From positions 62,001 to 126,000 of the forward strand of contig VXCM01001416.1 in assembly GCA_014773175.1 (NCBI GenBank): a stretch of DNA of 64,000 nt. The letters are read 5' to 3'. Made by a program: the position numbers and the translations under genes. Source of the stretch: Lucifuga dentata (lineage: Eukaryota; Chordata; Actinopteri; Ophidiiformes; Bythitidae). Within the stretch, counting starts at the first letter, position 1, and the number at the start of each line of letters is the position of its first letter. The notes below the pieces were generated by a model. That model saw only the letters and a list, made by a program, of their open reading frames with translations. It did not search any database and was not told the DNA's origin. Of the stretch, positions 1-11,122 are shown piece after piece.

Positions 1-360
1 ACTCGTGGAGATCCTGCTTTTCAGGTTGTTGCTCCAAAACTGTGGAATGAGCTCCCATCCTCCCTCCACTCTGCTGATTGAGGTAGTTTTTTCAGAGGCA
101 GCTAAAGACTTTCTTGTTTAGACAGACTTTTGGATAGTATTTTAAATCTGTGGTATCGATGTTACGTGTTCTTTGAATTTTCATTTGTTTTGTTTGTTTT
201 ACGNGTATTTTAAATCTGTGGTATCGATGTTACGTGTTCTTTGAATTTTCATTTGTTTTGTTTGTTTTACGTTCCTCGTTTTTTTAAATCTGTGAAGCAC
301 TTCGTGACTTTTGTCTATGAAGGGTGCTATATAACTAAATTTTACTTACTTACTTACTTA
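1..360 (+). mobile_element. L2-like LINE, 3' end
   Basis: The first bases encode the conserved end of a non-LTR reverse-transcriptase ORF (GDPAFQVVAPKLWNELPSSL, then a stop). A 3' UTR follows with the phrase GTGAAGCACTTCGTGAC and GGTGCTATATAACTAAA, ending in a (TTAC)n tail. This order is typical of fish L2-type LINE tails. It is 5'-truncated by the window edge and contains the assembly duplication at 137-271. Confidence 0.7.
137..271. repeat. Direct duplication of 67 bp around a single N (assembly joint)
   Basis: 137-203 and 205-271 are the same sequence, separated only by the N at 204. Probable unmerged contig overlap. Confidence 0.85.
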
Positions 361-392
361 CAACATAGAGCTGGAGAGAACCAGGTGAGAGA

Positions 393-436
393 TTGTGTGT
401 CTGTGTGTGTGTGCGTGTGCGTGTGTGAGATACTGA
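393..436. repeat. Interrupted (GT)n microsatellite
   Basis: TG dinucleotides with scattered TC and GC interruptions. The open frames here only translate the repeat. Confidence 0.8.
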
Positions 437-561
437 GAAATGTGTTTGCGTGTGTAGTGTAAGTTCTTCTGCCATTTTAACATACTGTAGTGAGTGAGGA
501 AGTTTTGTTTCTGTAAAGTAATTCTTGTAATGTCTGATATTTTGGACATTTGTGTCTTAAG

Positions 562-596
562 CTGGCCAATCAGCATCTCGTATGCTGATTGGCCAG
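562..596. repeat. Perfect 15-bp inverted repeat with 5-base loop
   Basis: CTGGCCAATCAGCAT is followed by CTCGT and the exact reverse complement. Each arm carries a CCAAT core (ATTGG in the other orientation). Confidence 0.85.
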
Positions 597-1159
597 AACA
601 AAGACACTGACATCGATGCTATAATCTGTGTATGAATATTATTTAGTTTAATTCATTCGATTAAGGTAAATCCCATCTATAAAATACCATATACTTTTCC
701 ATTTCTTACTGGTTCCTAAAATGACTAAGGATGTTCAGATTAGCCGTTTACTACTTATCAAACATAAAACAATGTCAGAGTTTCCAAATTAAAACAATTT
801 AGAAGCCACAGTTTAGAAAATGTAATTAAAAAAGTCCCTGGGTTCATGTGGGAAAAAGTTAAATTGTGTCTTTTCTCCTTGTGTCTTGCAGCGGCTTTCA
901 ATAGCCTTAACTTGCTGTGGCTGCAATCTACTTTCAGTTCAGTATGGAGGAGGGATTTGACAGGGTGTAGGTGAGGAAGATGGATATCCAGTTTGCAATG
1001 CGAGCCGAAAACAAGTTGCGGCTAAAGGATTCAGCACGTCTAACACACTTCAGGATCTTACATATCACCATCCAGTCAAGTCAATGCAAAGCTCTCCGCT
1101 AGCTAATGTTACCATCTAGGTTTAGCTGGTGGTTTGTCTTACCCACAAAGTTAAATTAA
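597..1159. other. No recognisable gene
   Basis: AT-rich sequence. Short frames only and no splice-bounded exon that I can support. Confidence 0.5.
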
Positions 1160-1396
1160 ATTTTTTTTCCCCCACCTATGGCTCCTATTGCACACCTGGC
1201 CATATGAGCAGAGGGAATCTCTCTCTCTCTCTCTCTGAATTTTCTCTCCTGAGCTTTTCTTTCATTTTTTATTTTTTTTTACCTTATATAAGGTTTTTTA
1301 TGGAGCTTGTGCTGGGTCAGGAACCACTGATATGTGGCCCTGTAAAGTCCTTTGAGACATTGTATGTTATATTGGGCTTGACTTAAATTAAACATT
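1160..1396 (+). mobile_element. LINE-like 3' UTR (L2/CR1 type)
   Basis: Contains a (CT)n tract and ends with the phrase CCTGTAAAGTCCTTTGAGAC and TTATATTGGGCTTGACTTAAATTAAA, typical of fish L2-like LINE ends. A diverged second copy of the end lies at 54680-54770. No reverse-transcriptase frame remains. Confidence 0.5.
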
Positions 1397-2097
1397 TAAA
1401 AAAAATGACAGCTAGGATATTTATTTGCATTAATGCTAAAGGAAGTTCTATGGTCTGTGATCATTTTATTTAAAAAAAAAAAATCACTTTTGTTTATTTT
1501 TGTTTATTTGGAAAAGGCAGAGGCAGATGCTGCATTATTATACTGCATGATTTTGGTTTCAAAGGATAAAGAATCAGTGAAGTTTTCTTATTTGTCATCT
1601 TATTAGTTATCTTATTTGTGTAGTCATACATATTTTCTCTGAAGGACAAAAATATGTTAATTCTGACAGCATTGGTTTTGGTGTTTTACATAATAAATAT
1701 TCATGAAACCAGGAAGCAGCGACTATTTTCCTGACTATATTCACATTCACACCATCTAAAGCTCAAACTGTGACATCTCTAATGATGACAAGTCGCATAT
1801 ATTACTTGATTGCATTCAAGTCAAATCAAATTTTGTTTATTGGTTTGAAAAGCTTGCAGGTCTCTTCAACAGTGCAGTGTCAAAATACAGACCTAAAATT
1901 ATGCATTAACATATACTATAAATACACACACATACACAATCTGTGCAAGATATCCATAGGATGCATAAAACGTGCAGTTGACATTAAACCATTCTACTAT
2001 TTATGTTCAGGATTCAAGTTTGTGTGGACAGGATGAAATACTGGAATGTAAAAATTTGAGATAATTAAGCTAAATGCAGTTATTGCAAAACCACTAA
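1397..2097. other. No recognisable gene
   Basis: AT-rich, with poly-A and poly-T runs. Nothing beyond short random frames. Confidence 0.5.
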
Positions 2098-2912
2098 CTG
2101 TGTTTCCATCCAACTTTTTAAAATGATTTAGCATTAAACAATTTTTTAAAAAGTGGATGGAAACACTGCAAAGTTGTTTTAAGTCCGCAAGTCATTTAAA
2201 AAGTTAAGACACTAAGCAGAGGTGGTTTAGCAGACGAGTCGACTCAATTAGAAACGACTTAAGTGGATGGAAATAGGTTAGTTGTTTAAATTGATGTTTA
2301 CATTGAGATTGAGTTTAAATTTAGATTTTATAACATTTAAATGTAAAAGTAAGAAATTAATGAAATGCTCACAGCCTGTACCTGTATCTGTATAGATGGG
2401 AGGTGTTGAACACCCGCAGCATCATGTACGCTACCAGGTGAGCCCACACACACATCTCAGAAGCTCAGGTGGTCGTCAACAAGTGCCTGCAGAATGATAG
2501 ATGGCTCCTTTCTGTTTATAAAGTCTGATTCCCATCCGCTGGAGGATGAACCGGAATTGTGCCATCAGTTGTACACTTGCGGAAAATGGTGTGCAACGCA
2601 ATGACGACGTGCTATCTGCTGTGCCTCCACCACGTCAGGAAACTTAATGGTAACTTTGTAGTTTCCATACAGTACTTCACACACCGCATACACACAACGA
2701 TGAGCTGCTGTTATGCTTACACCAAATGTTTCCCTAACCACCTGGTATTCAGCACAAGTGGTGAATTTATACGGCACAATTGCGCAGCATCACGTACAGC
2801 GTCCTCGAGTCGCTTAATACAGTGAATGGAAACGTAACCTAAGTCACTTTTTCTTGAATCAACTTTCATTAAGTCATTTTTAAGAAACGACTTTAGTTGG
2901 ATGGAAACACAG
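2098..2912 (-). mobile_element. Decayed PIF/Harbinger DNA transposon with terminal inverted repeats
   Basis: The ends are CTGTGTTTCCATCCAAC and its reverse complement GTTGGATGGAAACACAG. The flanking trinucleotides are TAA and CAA, consistent with the 3-bp TWA-type duplication of PIF/Harbinger after one mutation. The interior holds a minus-strand transposase relic. GGATGGAAA motifs recur inside (2153, 2266, 2823), suggesting rearranged or nested ends. Confidence 0.65.
2400..2777 (-). pseudogene. Harbinger (HARBI1-like) transposase fragment
   Basis: Read on the minus strand, one frame gives EYQVVRETFGVSITAAHRCV, then a segment ending KFP and HFPQ, then after an in-frame stop IILQALVDD, another stop, and DVCVGSPGSVHDA. 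These match, in order, the helix-turn-helix and the first catalytic Asp block (consensus FTDVxVGxPGSxHDA) of HARBI1-type DDE transposases. Two stops, loss of the segment between HFPQ and INRK, and loss of the C-terminal catalytic residues show it is dead. Confidence 0.7.
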
Positions 2913-3306
2913 CAATTGTTATGTGTGTGAGAACAGTAACAACAGCAACCTAATAGACATTTACAGAAAACACGTCAGAAATACTGCATTGCAGAAATAC
3001 TGATGCAAAGTGGCTGCTTTGACCTCAGTACGGGCAATCCACCCCCCGGCTCTGTGGGACGTGGCCCTGATCCACACCAAAATAACATCACAGCATCAAC
3101 CTCAGGTCAAGGTAACACTCATTATTAGATAAACAACTCCAAAGTTATTAACTTTGGAAATGACAGTGAGCTCACATGAGCTCACACACTTTGGATTTAT
3201 GCTCTTAAATCCACAGATAACGTCACTCAAGCAGCAGGCCAACAGCATCAAATCAAACCGCCCGAACCTTTAACCACTGCCAGACAAGTGGAATGACATG
3301 AACTAA
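2913..3306. other. No recognisable gene
   Basis: Mixed sequence, with no frame or repeat that I can identify. Confidence 0.5.
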
Positions 3307-4035
3307 TGCTGCATTCCAGACGACTCGGAACTCAAACATTTCCAACCTCCTACTTGAAAAAATGTGTTGGAACGGCATTTGAAGTTGGAGCTCCAGCTTG
3401 GAAATGCTGGTCAAATCCATCTACCCCAACTTCAACTTCGTTGAAGTTGGGGTATGACATCACTTAATGATGACGTCACTTAATGAGGCGGTGACTGTGG
3501 AAGAGAACTTTGTGAGTAAATAATCAGCTAACAGCTGAATAACGCACTATATATTATCTGTCTGTTGCTAGATCAAACTGCATATATATAAAAAATGGTT
3601 ATGCCAATCTTGGCATATACCACAACTACATATGCAGACAGGAGAAAGGAAAAAAAAAAAAGNTTTTTTTTTTTTTTTTTGCATGACATTGAAATAAAAA
3701 GGTCAAAATATCAAGTTAATTATCTATAATGTATAATAACTGTTTGCCATTTATACATCATTGATATTGCAAAGTCATTGATGCCGTCTGAATAATTTCA
3801 GAAAATTAACTTTTCTGCACAAATGTTTAAAACTGTAATTAATATCATTGTAACACAATCCAACAAAGCTGTAATCTAACTTTACTTTAGTTAGTATTTA
3901 TTACTAACTTTATTTATTTTAGCATATTTATTGGCGTTAAGCCATGGCTTTTGTTTATATCTAGCATCATGGGGCCTGGAACGTTTGGAGGTTGAAAGTC
4001 GGAATTTTCAACTCCACTTTGACTGGAACGCAGCA
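3307..4035. mobile_element. MITE-like DNA transposon with TGCTGCATTCCAG ends
   Basis: The left end TGCTGCATTCCAGAC and the right end GACTGGAACGCAGCA are near-perfect inverted repeats, extended inward by matching GACTCGGAACTC/GACTTTCAACC-type blocks. An internal perfect palindrome sits at 3424-3453. It has no coding capacity, and the family is unassigned. A poly-A/poly-T joint with an N lies at 3663. Confidence 0.55.
3424..3453. repeat. Perfect palindrome CCCCAACTTCAA...TTGAAGTTGGGG
   Basis: Two 12-base arms around a short CTTCG-containing loop, inside the MITE at 3307-4035. Confidence 0.8.
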
Positions 4036-5079
4036 AAAGAATGACTTATTGTTACAATCACCAAGTTCGTTAGAAAGATTAATATAGCCCTTTACAACAT
4101 GTAGTCAGGTAACCTAAACTCACAAGTACTTATTCCACAACCATTTTTAAGATTTCTGCCACAAGTAAAAAATAGGATTGATTTATTATTTGACAATGCA
4201 TGCCTTTTCCACAAAATTATAGCAACTACTATTGATAAACATCAATAAGTATTGAAAATGTTCTCACTGAAAAAATGAGTATCGATATTAGTTTTGGAAA
4301 AAAAAAAAAAAAAAAAAAAGCCCTGTGAATTCCCATCCCAAATGCCATCTCTGTTTGTCTCCTCTCTGCAGGCAGACATATGTCGGAGCTGAGAAACCTG
4401 TTCAGAAAACAGAAATAAATCAATGGTATAAACACAAGCAGAGAGAGACCTTTCAGCTCTGATATCCACCGTGGCTCTCGCTGCGTTGATCTCATGACTC
4501 AGATTCACTGCTGACTATCTTCCACAGCATCTTCTGGACTGAACTCGAATCGCAGACTTCACAGTCTGTTCCTTGAGTCCTTCTAGGGACTACAGACAGA
4601 AAAAGACTTCTGAATGAAATAAATTAGCAATAATTGCATTTTAAAAAAAGAGGGGATAAAAGCACAAAAGTTTGGGAGCAAATAATTCATCTAGACAAAA
4701 GCTTAAACTCTTGTATTTTCTCTTGTATCCATGCTGTCCATCCTTTTTTGTTTTACATGTTAATGCACCAATATTTCTATTGTGCTTCTTTTCAAACTCG
4801 AAAGCATTCAAAGCAATATTAGCTCAGTTTTTGGGGCCACAGTGTTTTAGGGATGAATGTTGTTTTGGCATGAGTTGTGTTTTGGTGGTGAGTGTGAGCT
4901 CATTATCTAGAAACCAAATCAATGGCAAAAAAAATTGATATAGGGAATAAATGAGAGATTTTCTGACATCTGAATATATTTGTACCTTATGAATATTCTG
5001 CTGAAGGAAAAAGCCTTACATATTACAACCTCTGGTTAAATGTGAGGCTCAATATCCTCATGAAAAGTTTTTATATCTG
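4036..5079. other. No recognisable gene
   Basis: Contains a 21-base poly-A tract near 4300 and otherwise AT-rich sequence. Frames through the poly-A only encode homopolymer. Confidence 0.5.
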
Positions 5080-5250
5080 GCACTTGATCCATCCGTTATT
5101 AATTTAACAGGCAATTATGGCCCTATGGGAGATCATTAAAGCTGGCATCAACAAATCCAGGTGCACTAATTAGCTGCTAATAAGCATGAGATCATTTTGT
5201 TCCAAGTGCATTTAAGCGCTTGGAACTACATCGTTGCTAAATGGCATTCA
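5080..5250. promoter_or_regulatory. Candidate conserved non-coding element
   Basis: Non-repetitive, moderately AT-rich sequence dense in homeodomain-type cores (ATTAA, AATTA, CTAATTAGC, TAATAAG). It differs in texture from the simple AT-rich flanks. This is a judgement of composition only. Confidence 0.2.
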
Positions 5251-5457
5251 AACTTATTGCAAAGATAATGTTTTGCCAAACTATCTTTCATAAGTTCCTT
5301 ACATGTGTAGAAATTTGACATACAGGAGCAAAACTTACATCATTTATCAATGGCTTGAGTAATACGCTTTGGACAAACGTAGGCTGAAAAGCTTTGAGTG
5401 CAGTCCTCTGTGACCTTTTTATTTATTTTAAAACAAGGAAACTTGGACTGGATACCT

Positions 5458-5743
5458 CAGTTAGGGGCAAAAAGCATTTGCCCCCTTGCTGATTTCTTCT
5501 ATTTTTGGCACAATTGTCACACTTAATTGTGTTACATCTTCCAACTACACTGAACATAAGACAAAGACAGCCTGACTAAACACAAAATACAGGTTTAAAT
5601 GATTGTTTCATTAATTGAAGGAAAAAAACTATCCAACACCTATATCACCCATATGGAAAAAGTAATCTCCTAAAACTAAGTGTGAAAAATATGCAAAAAA
5701 CAGACAAAATCAGGAAGGGGGCAAATACTCTGTCACAGCACTG
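5458..5743. mobile_element. MITE with GTATTTGCCCCC-type ends (Tc1/mariner-like)
   Basis: The left end CAGTTAGGGGCAAAAAGCAT runs into TTTGCCCCCTTGCTGATTTC. The right end is GGGGGCAAATACTCTGTCAC followed by AGCACTG. This is the familiar fish element with CAGTG...CACTG ends and TTTGCCCCC subterminal blocks. It is non-coding, and the superfamily assignment is from memory of similar elements. Confidence 0.5.
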
Positions 5744-7803
5744 TGAAAGACTTCCCTCTAAATATTCCTTTCATTTTGTGGGAGAATGAATTCACTTAGA
5801 GTCAGCATTATTGTCTTTGTTGTATCGAAGTTTTATTGAATCTAATTTATCCTTTTGTATTGTGGTGTGCTTTGGTAACCTTGAACTGGGAAGTAAAAAT
5901 AAGCTCAATTCATTTGAGGGTCCCAGCGGGAAAGACTAAAAGGTTCACATCATCGTTTGTTCCTCAAGCAACAGGATTAATGAATTCACTCCACATTGTT
6001 TCTAGGTCTTGAATTAAGTGAAATGACACTTGGGTATAGTGCATATAGTGTAGTGTATTTGTATTATATTGCAACTTATGTTCTTAATTTGTGAATGTAT
6101 GAATGAATGTCTCTGGTCTGTTGTGGTTGTGTTTTCTGGCTGCAAACCAAATTTCCCCTTGGGGACAATAAAAATTGGGATTTGGGTTTTATTTCACTTA
6201 TCAGTTTCTTTCTTTACAATCGATGTTTAATCAATAAATTTCTGCTAGTTAGCACTGTACAAGACTGTATAAGTGACAGCACTGTGCTTAAAGTACTTAT
6301 GGCTCATAAAACCACGTATAATTTCAGAAAGTACGCATTAATGACATGTGACACTGCATCAGTCATCCTGCAGGCCTGCATCTGTGTCTCTGCTGGTGAC
6401 ACCCACCATCCAGCCCACAGGAAAAGGGCTCAAAACAATGTCAGTAAACACTCCTGGCATAATGTCGGGATATGGTCCCATCTGGAAAACTCATACACAT
6501 CAATACACACTCTTTTGCAAAAAACACTTTCAAACAGCAGATGACGCTGGTACTTAATCATGAGTCAACTTTCAGGGCCTAAATACACAACAGTGAGCAG
6601 GCTTTATTATCGCTGCATTGCCCAAATGGGCGGACAGATTAGCAGCCGGCTGTGAAAATGGGCTTTTGATTTTCAGACCACATATTGCTTATCATCTTGA
6701 CACCTCCTGCAAATGTACAGTCTGCATTAGCTGTATAAAGCTCCGCTGGAGACCAATTACAGACGGCGAAATACTTGGCAAACAGAACATTTAGAAGTGC
6801 TGCTGATGAACAAGTTTATTCACACGATCTGCATGGCTGTGAAATGGTAATGCTGGAGCATCTGTGCGACAGAGAGGTAAAATGCCAGAGATAGAGGTCC
6901 AGTTCTCCACGCTAGCTTAGCCAGGTGCTTCTCACTCCCCCCCGATTTTGAAAAGGGATGAGGAGGAGGAGGAGGATCTGGGGGGGGGAGACAGCATGAA
7001 CCTCCATGTACAAATACAAGGTAGATGGCACAATCCACAGGCTGACAAAACAGCTAGCACTGACAGTGAACAGTGGGTACTTGTGAAATTGACAAAAACT
7101 GGGCAACTTTCAAACTAGAAAGAACCCAGAGATACTGCTAGATCTGAATGTGAAAACACATAGAGAAAGTCACGCTGAGTGGCTGATGGTAGCTTTTTGA
7201 AGAACACAAAATTCTGTTTTTGACTATGAGAGCTTTGTTTAAGGCTAAATCTTGGAAAATTTCAAGTGCCATTTGACCTTTGAATGGCCATTTAAATGTT
7301 TGATGTTGCTGTGAAACCACCTACATAGGCCCATGACATACATATGTCATCTAACTTTGGTAACAACTGTACAATACGAGATACAATCAAGAGTTATAGC
7401 ACGCTTTAAAAAAGTTGGCAAGCAGGAAAACAGTTTGTAATACCAAATACAAATGAATGAACTGCATTTTTCACCCCAAGTATAATATATAACAAACACA
7501 GTGAAGAATGTCTGGAATTTGTAGAAGTTGAGAAAAAAACTGAACAAAAAGAAAATCATAGTATTTATAGTATTAAGACTACACAAGGGGAATGAGTAGC
7601 TGGTCCATGTATGACAGATGTCAAAGTTAAAAAGAATCTGTTTAATCTCCAGTTGTCATCGAGATGTTAGCAACAGCGATAACTCACAAAAACATCTCCT
7701 AGGGATGAGTAAACATTTTTAAATTAGATTCCCAGTAGCATTTATCTGAGAATAAAGCCAATTATCGCATTAAAACTATTTCTAGCAGCAGCTCCAGAGT
7801 TAA
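5744..7803. other. No recognisable gene; possible LINE tail and regulatory stretch
   Basis: At 6090-6185 the sequence AATTTCCCCTTGGGGACAAT AAA resembles the tail of many fish retrotransposons. At 6590-6780 a unique stretch has balanced composition and could be a conserved non-coding element. A 145-codon open frame at 6107-6544 has no recognisable domain. Confidence 0.4.
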
Positions 7804-8362
7804 AGGACAATACTGTCGATTTTGCATGTTTGAACCAATGTATACAACCCTCACACGTGTTACCTCACTGACAACCATTTCCAAAAACATACTACTGGAG
7901 CGGTAAATGTTAGAATTATATTTCCTACCTTCCAGAACGCCATTGGTTTGAGTTCATTGTACACTATGCACTTGTGATAAGTAATCCATCACAGTAAACA
8001 CTACAGTATGTCTATTCATTTTTTTTTTTAAACTAACTTTATTTAACAGGTCCAACACAGAGCTGCACAGATGACAATGTATGTCTCCTCCAGGGAATAC
8101 AGTCCCAGGAAAAGACATCTTTTACCAAGAAATTAAAAACGTTGTGCTTAAAGTCCCTTCTACATTCAGACATACATGTTAGCAGGCGAAACATTGAATG
8201 TCAAGGTGGGTGTATCACCTGAACATTTGATTTTGAAAGATTAGGGGATCTGGCAAAATAATAGGAAATTAGTTTTGTTGTCGTTTTGAAAATAAGTTGT
8301 CAGTAACGTAATGTGTGTGCGGTTATATTTATTGGCTTACACATGAAAAATCGCTGGTGCTC
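7804..8362 (-). mobile_element. Fold-back element, copy 1 (subfamily A, reverse)
   Basis: Starts AGGACAATACTG after TTAA (7800-7803). The internal CTCCAGGGAATACAGTCCC is in reverse orientation. The right end is diverged (ATGAAAAATCGCTGGTGCT). Confidence 0.75.
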
Positions 8363-9552
8363 AGATGACACCACTCAAACCTCAGCTCTCTGGGTTTCTG
8401 TCTTAGGCCGGCAGTTAAATATTGACTGCAGTGTCAAACACATGGGTAGAATTTACAATTTCATAAATCAAGCAGCAGCCCTCTTTCATCATTATTAAAA
8501 AGCTGGAGTGTTAACGATGAGTCTGCTCGCTCATTTCACCAAAACATACTTTGTTTAGTTAACGGTACTCCTCTGGCGTCGTTGCACATGGGGAGGAGAG
8601 AACTGCCATGAAAAATGACTTCTTCAACAGCACAGAATGTCACACTACAAATCTAAGGTGGATGAACATTGCTCTCCTTGTTTCCTCCTGGCTTGATTTC
8701 CCAGGGGGTCGTACTGCTTGTTTCAGGGATTTGGACCTCCCATCATTCATTCAGGATCATGCTTGTCTCCACTTCTAGTGGGAGAGGGGGTGGGGGANGT
8801 GCTCTCACATCCCCAACACTGCCACATTGTAACTCAATAATAAACCAGGCCCATAATGTCTGCTGTCCTTGCTCACTTGGATTTTGGAGCATAAAATCTT
8901 TATTATTGGCCTCATTTACAAGGTCACCGTGGTCTACAAGAATTTTTTCTACAAGGCTCTTCATGCTATAAAGACAAAACATTTTCATGACAGAATAACC
9001 TGAAAATTAAAACGAAGATTAAATGAGTTTGATTAAAGGTGCACTTGCTGATTTTTACAGTTAGCATAATAGCAGAGCAAGTATTTTCCATGTAACACTA
9101 TTGAAATAAAACATGTCTTACTATGTTTTACACAGACATAATAATAATGCGTTTATTTCACCAATAAAGGTGAGATCAGCCCGAAAGTGTTTTTATTTAT
9201 TTATTTTTTTTCTTTTATTGTGGAGCTATAGAATGAAGTGCATTTATTGTAGTACATATATAAATGCAGGTATTATAAATTTGGACAATAACTGATTAAA
9301 GTTAAGTTATTTTTGGTTTTGTCAAGTCAGAAAATTTAATTCAATCAACAAGAAGTTCAAAATTTAATTGAAGTATTAAATTAGCAATTTAACATCAGTT
9401 ATAGAAACAGACAAATCTAAATTCTTCTAACCAGGCAGTATTACTGTAATTCAGTGTGCTAACCCTAAGCAAACCCTTGATGTAGTTCTACTTAGTGCCC
9501 TCTGCAATATACTTGTACTATGTTCAACAACGCATAACTTAACATTTTAGGT
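8363..9552. other. No recognisable gene
   Basis: A minus-strand 81-codon frame at 8743-8988 follows a TTTATAG and is interrupted by an N (8798). It matches no family I know. The rest is AT-rich. Confidence 0.45.
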
Positions 9553-9806
9553 CAGTCACCCTCAAAGTCCAGACTCCGGTCCAGATCCGGACCGAACCAC
9601 AACTGTCTCCGGACTTTGAGGAAATTATACTTTTCATATGTATTTATATTAGCTTCATGACATCACTGTGACGCAACGAGTCAAAATTCTCCACTTTCCC
9701 CACTGCAAAGTGAAATCAAATGTCCGACTGAGAGGTGACAGTGCAGCTGATTTGCTTATTGCAAACTGTCTTTGTGGACCTTTAAATTTGTATTTGAGTA
9801 CCCCTG
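9553..9806. mobile_element. hAT-like non-autonomous element, copy 1
   Basis: Ends are CAGTCACCCTCAAA and TTTGAGTACCCCTG (reverse complement CAGGGGTACTCAAA). The flanks TTTTAGGT (9545-9552) and TTTTAGGA (9807-9814) are a 7/8 match, as expected of a hAT 8-bp target duplication. A second copy lies at 15307-15727. Confidence 0.75.
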
Positions 9807-9814
9807 TTTTAGGA

Positions 9815-10492
9815 CAATAAGTTACCCTTGTGTTTTTATGTATTTATTTATTTTTTGTTTCAGTAAAGTGAACATATCTGGGTTTACAGTGCACATTCAA
9901 CCTATTTTATTCAAAGTTTATAGGATTTTTGGCTCATAGGATGCACTATTCATCACAAGAACATATGGCTATTTTATGGATGGCAACAGAATCCATTTGT
10001 AGAGGTTTACGATGAAATATAAAACTATCCTTTTCAAGTCGCTTTGGTTAAAAGTACAGAATATGTTAGGTGGATTTTCATTCCATTCCACTGTGGAAAT
10101 TAAAAGGAAAAAAATAACAGAAAAGCTTAAGTATGCTCCCGCATGTAACTGTGTACTTTTCCAAACTGTATGTTCCAAAAGTATGCGTTTCGGTTACTTA
10201 TCTCATTAGCATTTAGATTTCGGAACTATTTTTGTCCCTGAGAACGTAACTAAATACACCGCTGATGACTGACATCCTCTCCCACAGTGAGCGGTCAGTG
10301 GGGAACAGACGGTTGACTTTGACACTTTGGCAGTAATTAATTATCAAGCTCCAGAATGCACAGTGGGAAGTGAGCCTTTTCCATGGGACTCCAAGGCTAT
10401 AAATACAACATTAAACCAATAAACATGTTACTGTGAGTGCCATTCAAGATCACACACACATGTAGACATATCTTCAATGTGCCACAATTTAA
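9815..10492. other. No recognisable gene
   Basis: AT-rich and unique-looking. Open frames lack recognisable motifs. Confidence 0.5.
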
Positions 10493-10760
10493 AGAACCAT
10501 GTTGGCGATTTTGTATGTAAGTCCATTAGACACTACACGAATACATGTAACATTACTGACAACCCATTTTCAAAGCATAAAACCGTATTTTAGTTTTCCT
10601 TTCAAAATTAAATGTTCAGGTGATACACCCGCCTTAATATCCAGTGTTTCGATATGTTGAAAGGACAGTCATTTTAAATTTCTCCGTAAAAGCCATCTTC
10701 TCCTGGGACCATATTCCCTGCCAGAGATGTAGTTTAATTTATTTATTCATTTACACATAC

Positions 10761-10800
<40 letters not shown>

Positions 10801-10820
10801 NTTTATTCATTTACACATAC

Positions 10821-10861
<41 letters not shown>

Positions 10862-11122
10862 CAAGATTACATAAGCAAAAAAGGGAATGTGATGGAGAAA
10901 ATGCAATACAAAAAAAACCTCAAGGGGCTTAAATATTGTTTTTCATGCCGCTCTGTGTTGGATCAGTTAAATAAAGTTACTTTGACAAAAAAAATCTATA
11001 TAACTAAAATAATAAAAAAATTCCACTCCAGCAGTATAGTTTGGGAAATGATCATCAGTAACATAACATGTATGTGGTTGTATAAGTTGGGCTCAAATGT
11101 GCAAATTCACCAGTATTGTCCT
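10493..11122 (+). mobile_element. Fold-back element, copy 2 (subfamily A)
   Basis: Flanked by TTAA on both sides (10489-10492 and 11123-11126). Ends are AGAACCATG and CAGTATTGTCCT, and the internal TCTTCTCCTGGGACCATATT is forward. It carries an (AG)n tract and the assembly duplication around 10801, so its true length is about 60 bp shorter. Confidence 0.75.
10742..10860. repeat. Direct duplication of 59 bp around N 10801, including (AG)n (assembly joint)
   Basis: 10742-10800 and 10802-10860 are the same, each ending in an (AG)n tract. Confidence 0.85.

Noticed and set aside
10742..10860. (AG)n tract with a tandem copy as a real expanded repeat
   Set aside because: The second copy is separated by one N and matches the general pattern of unmerged overlaps.
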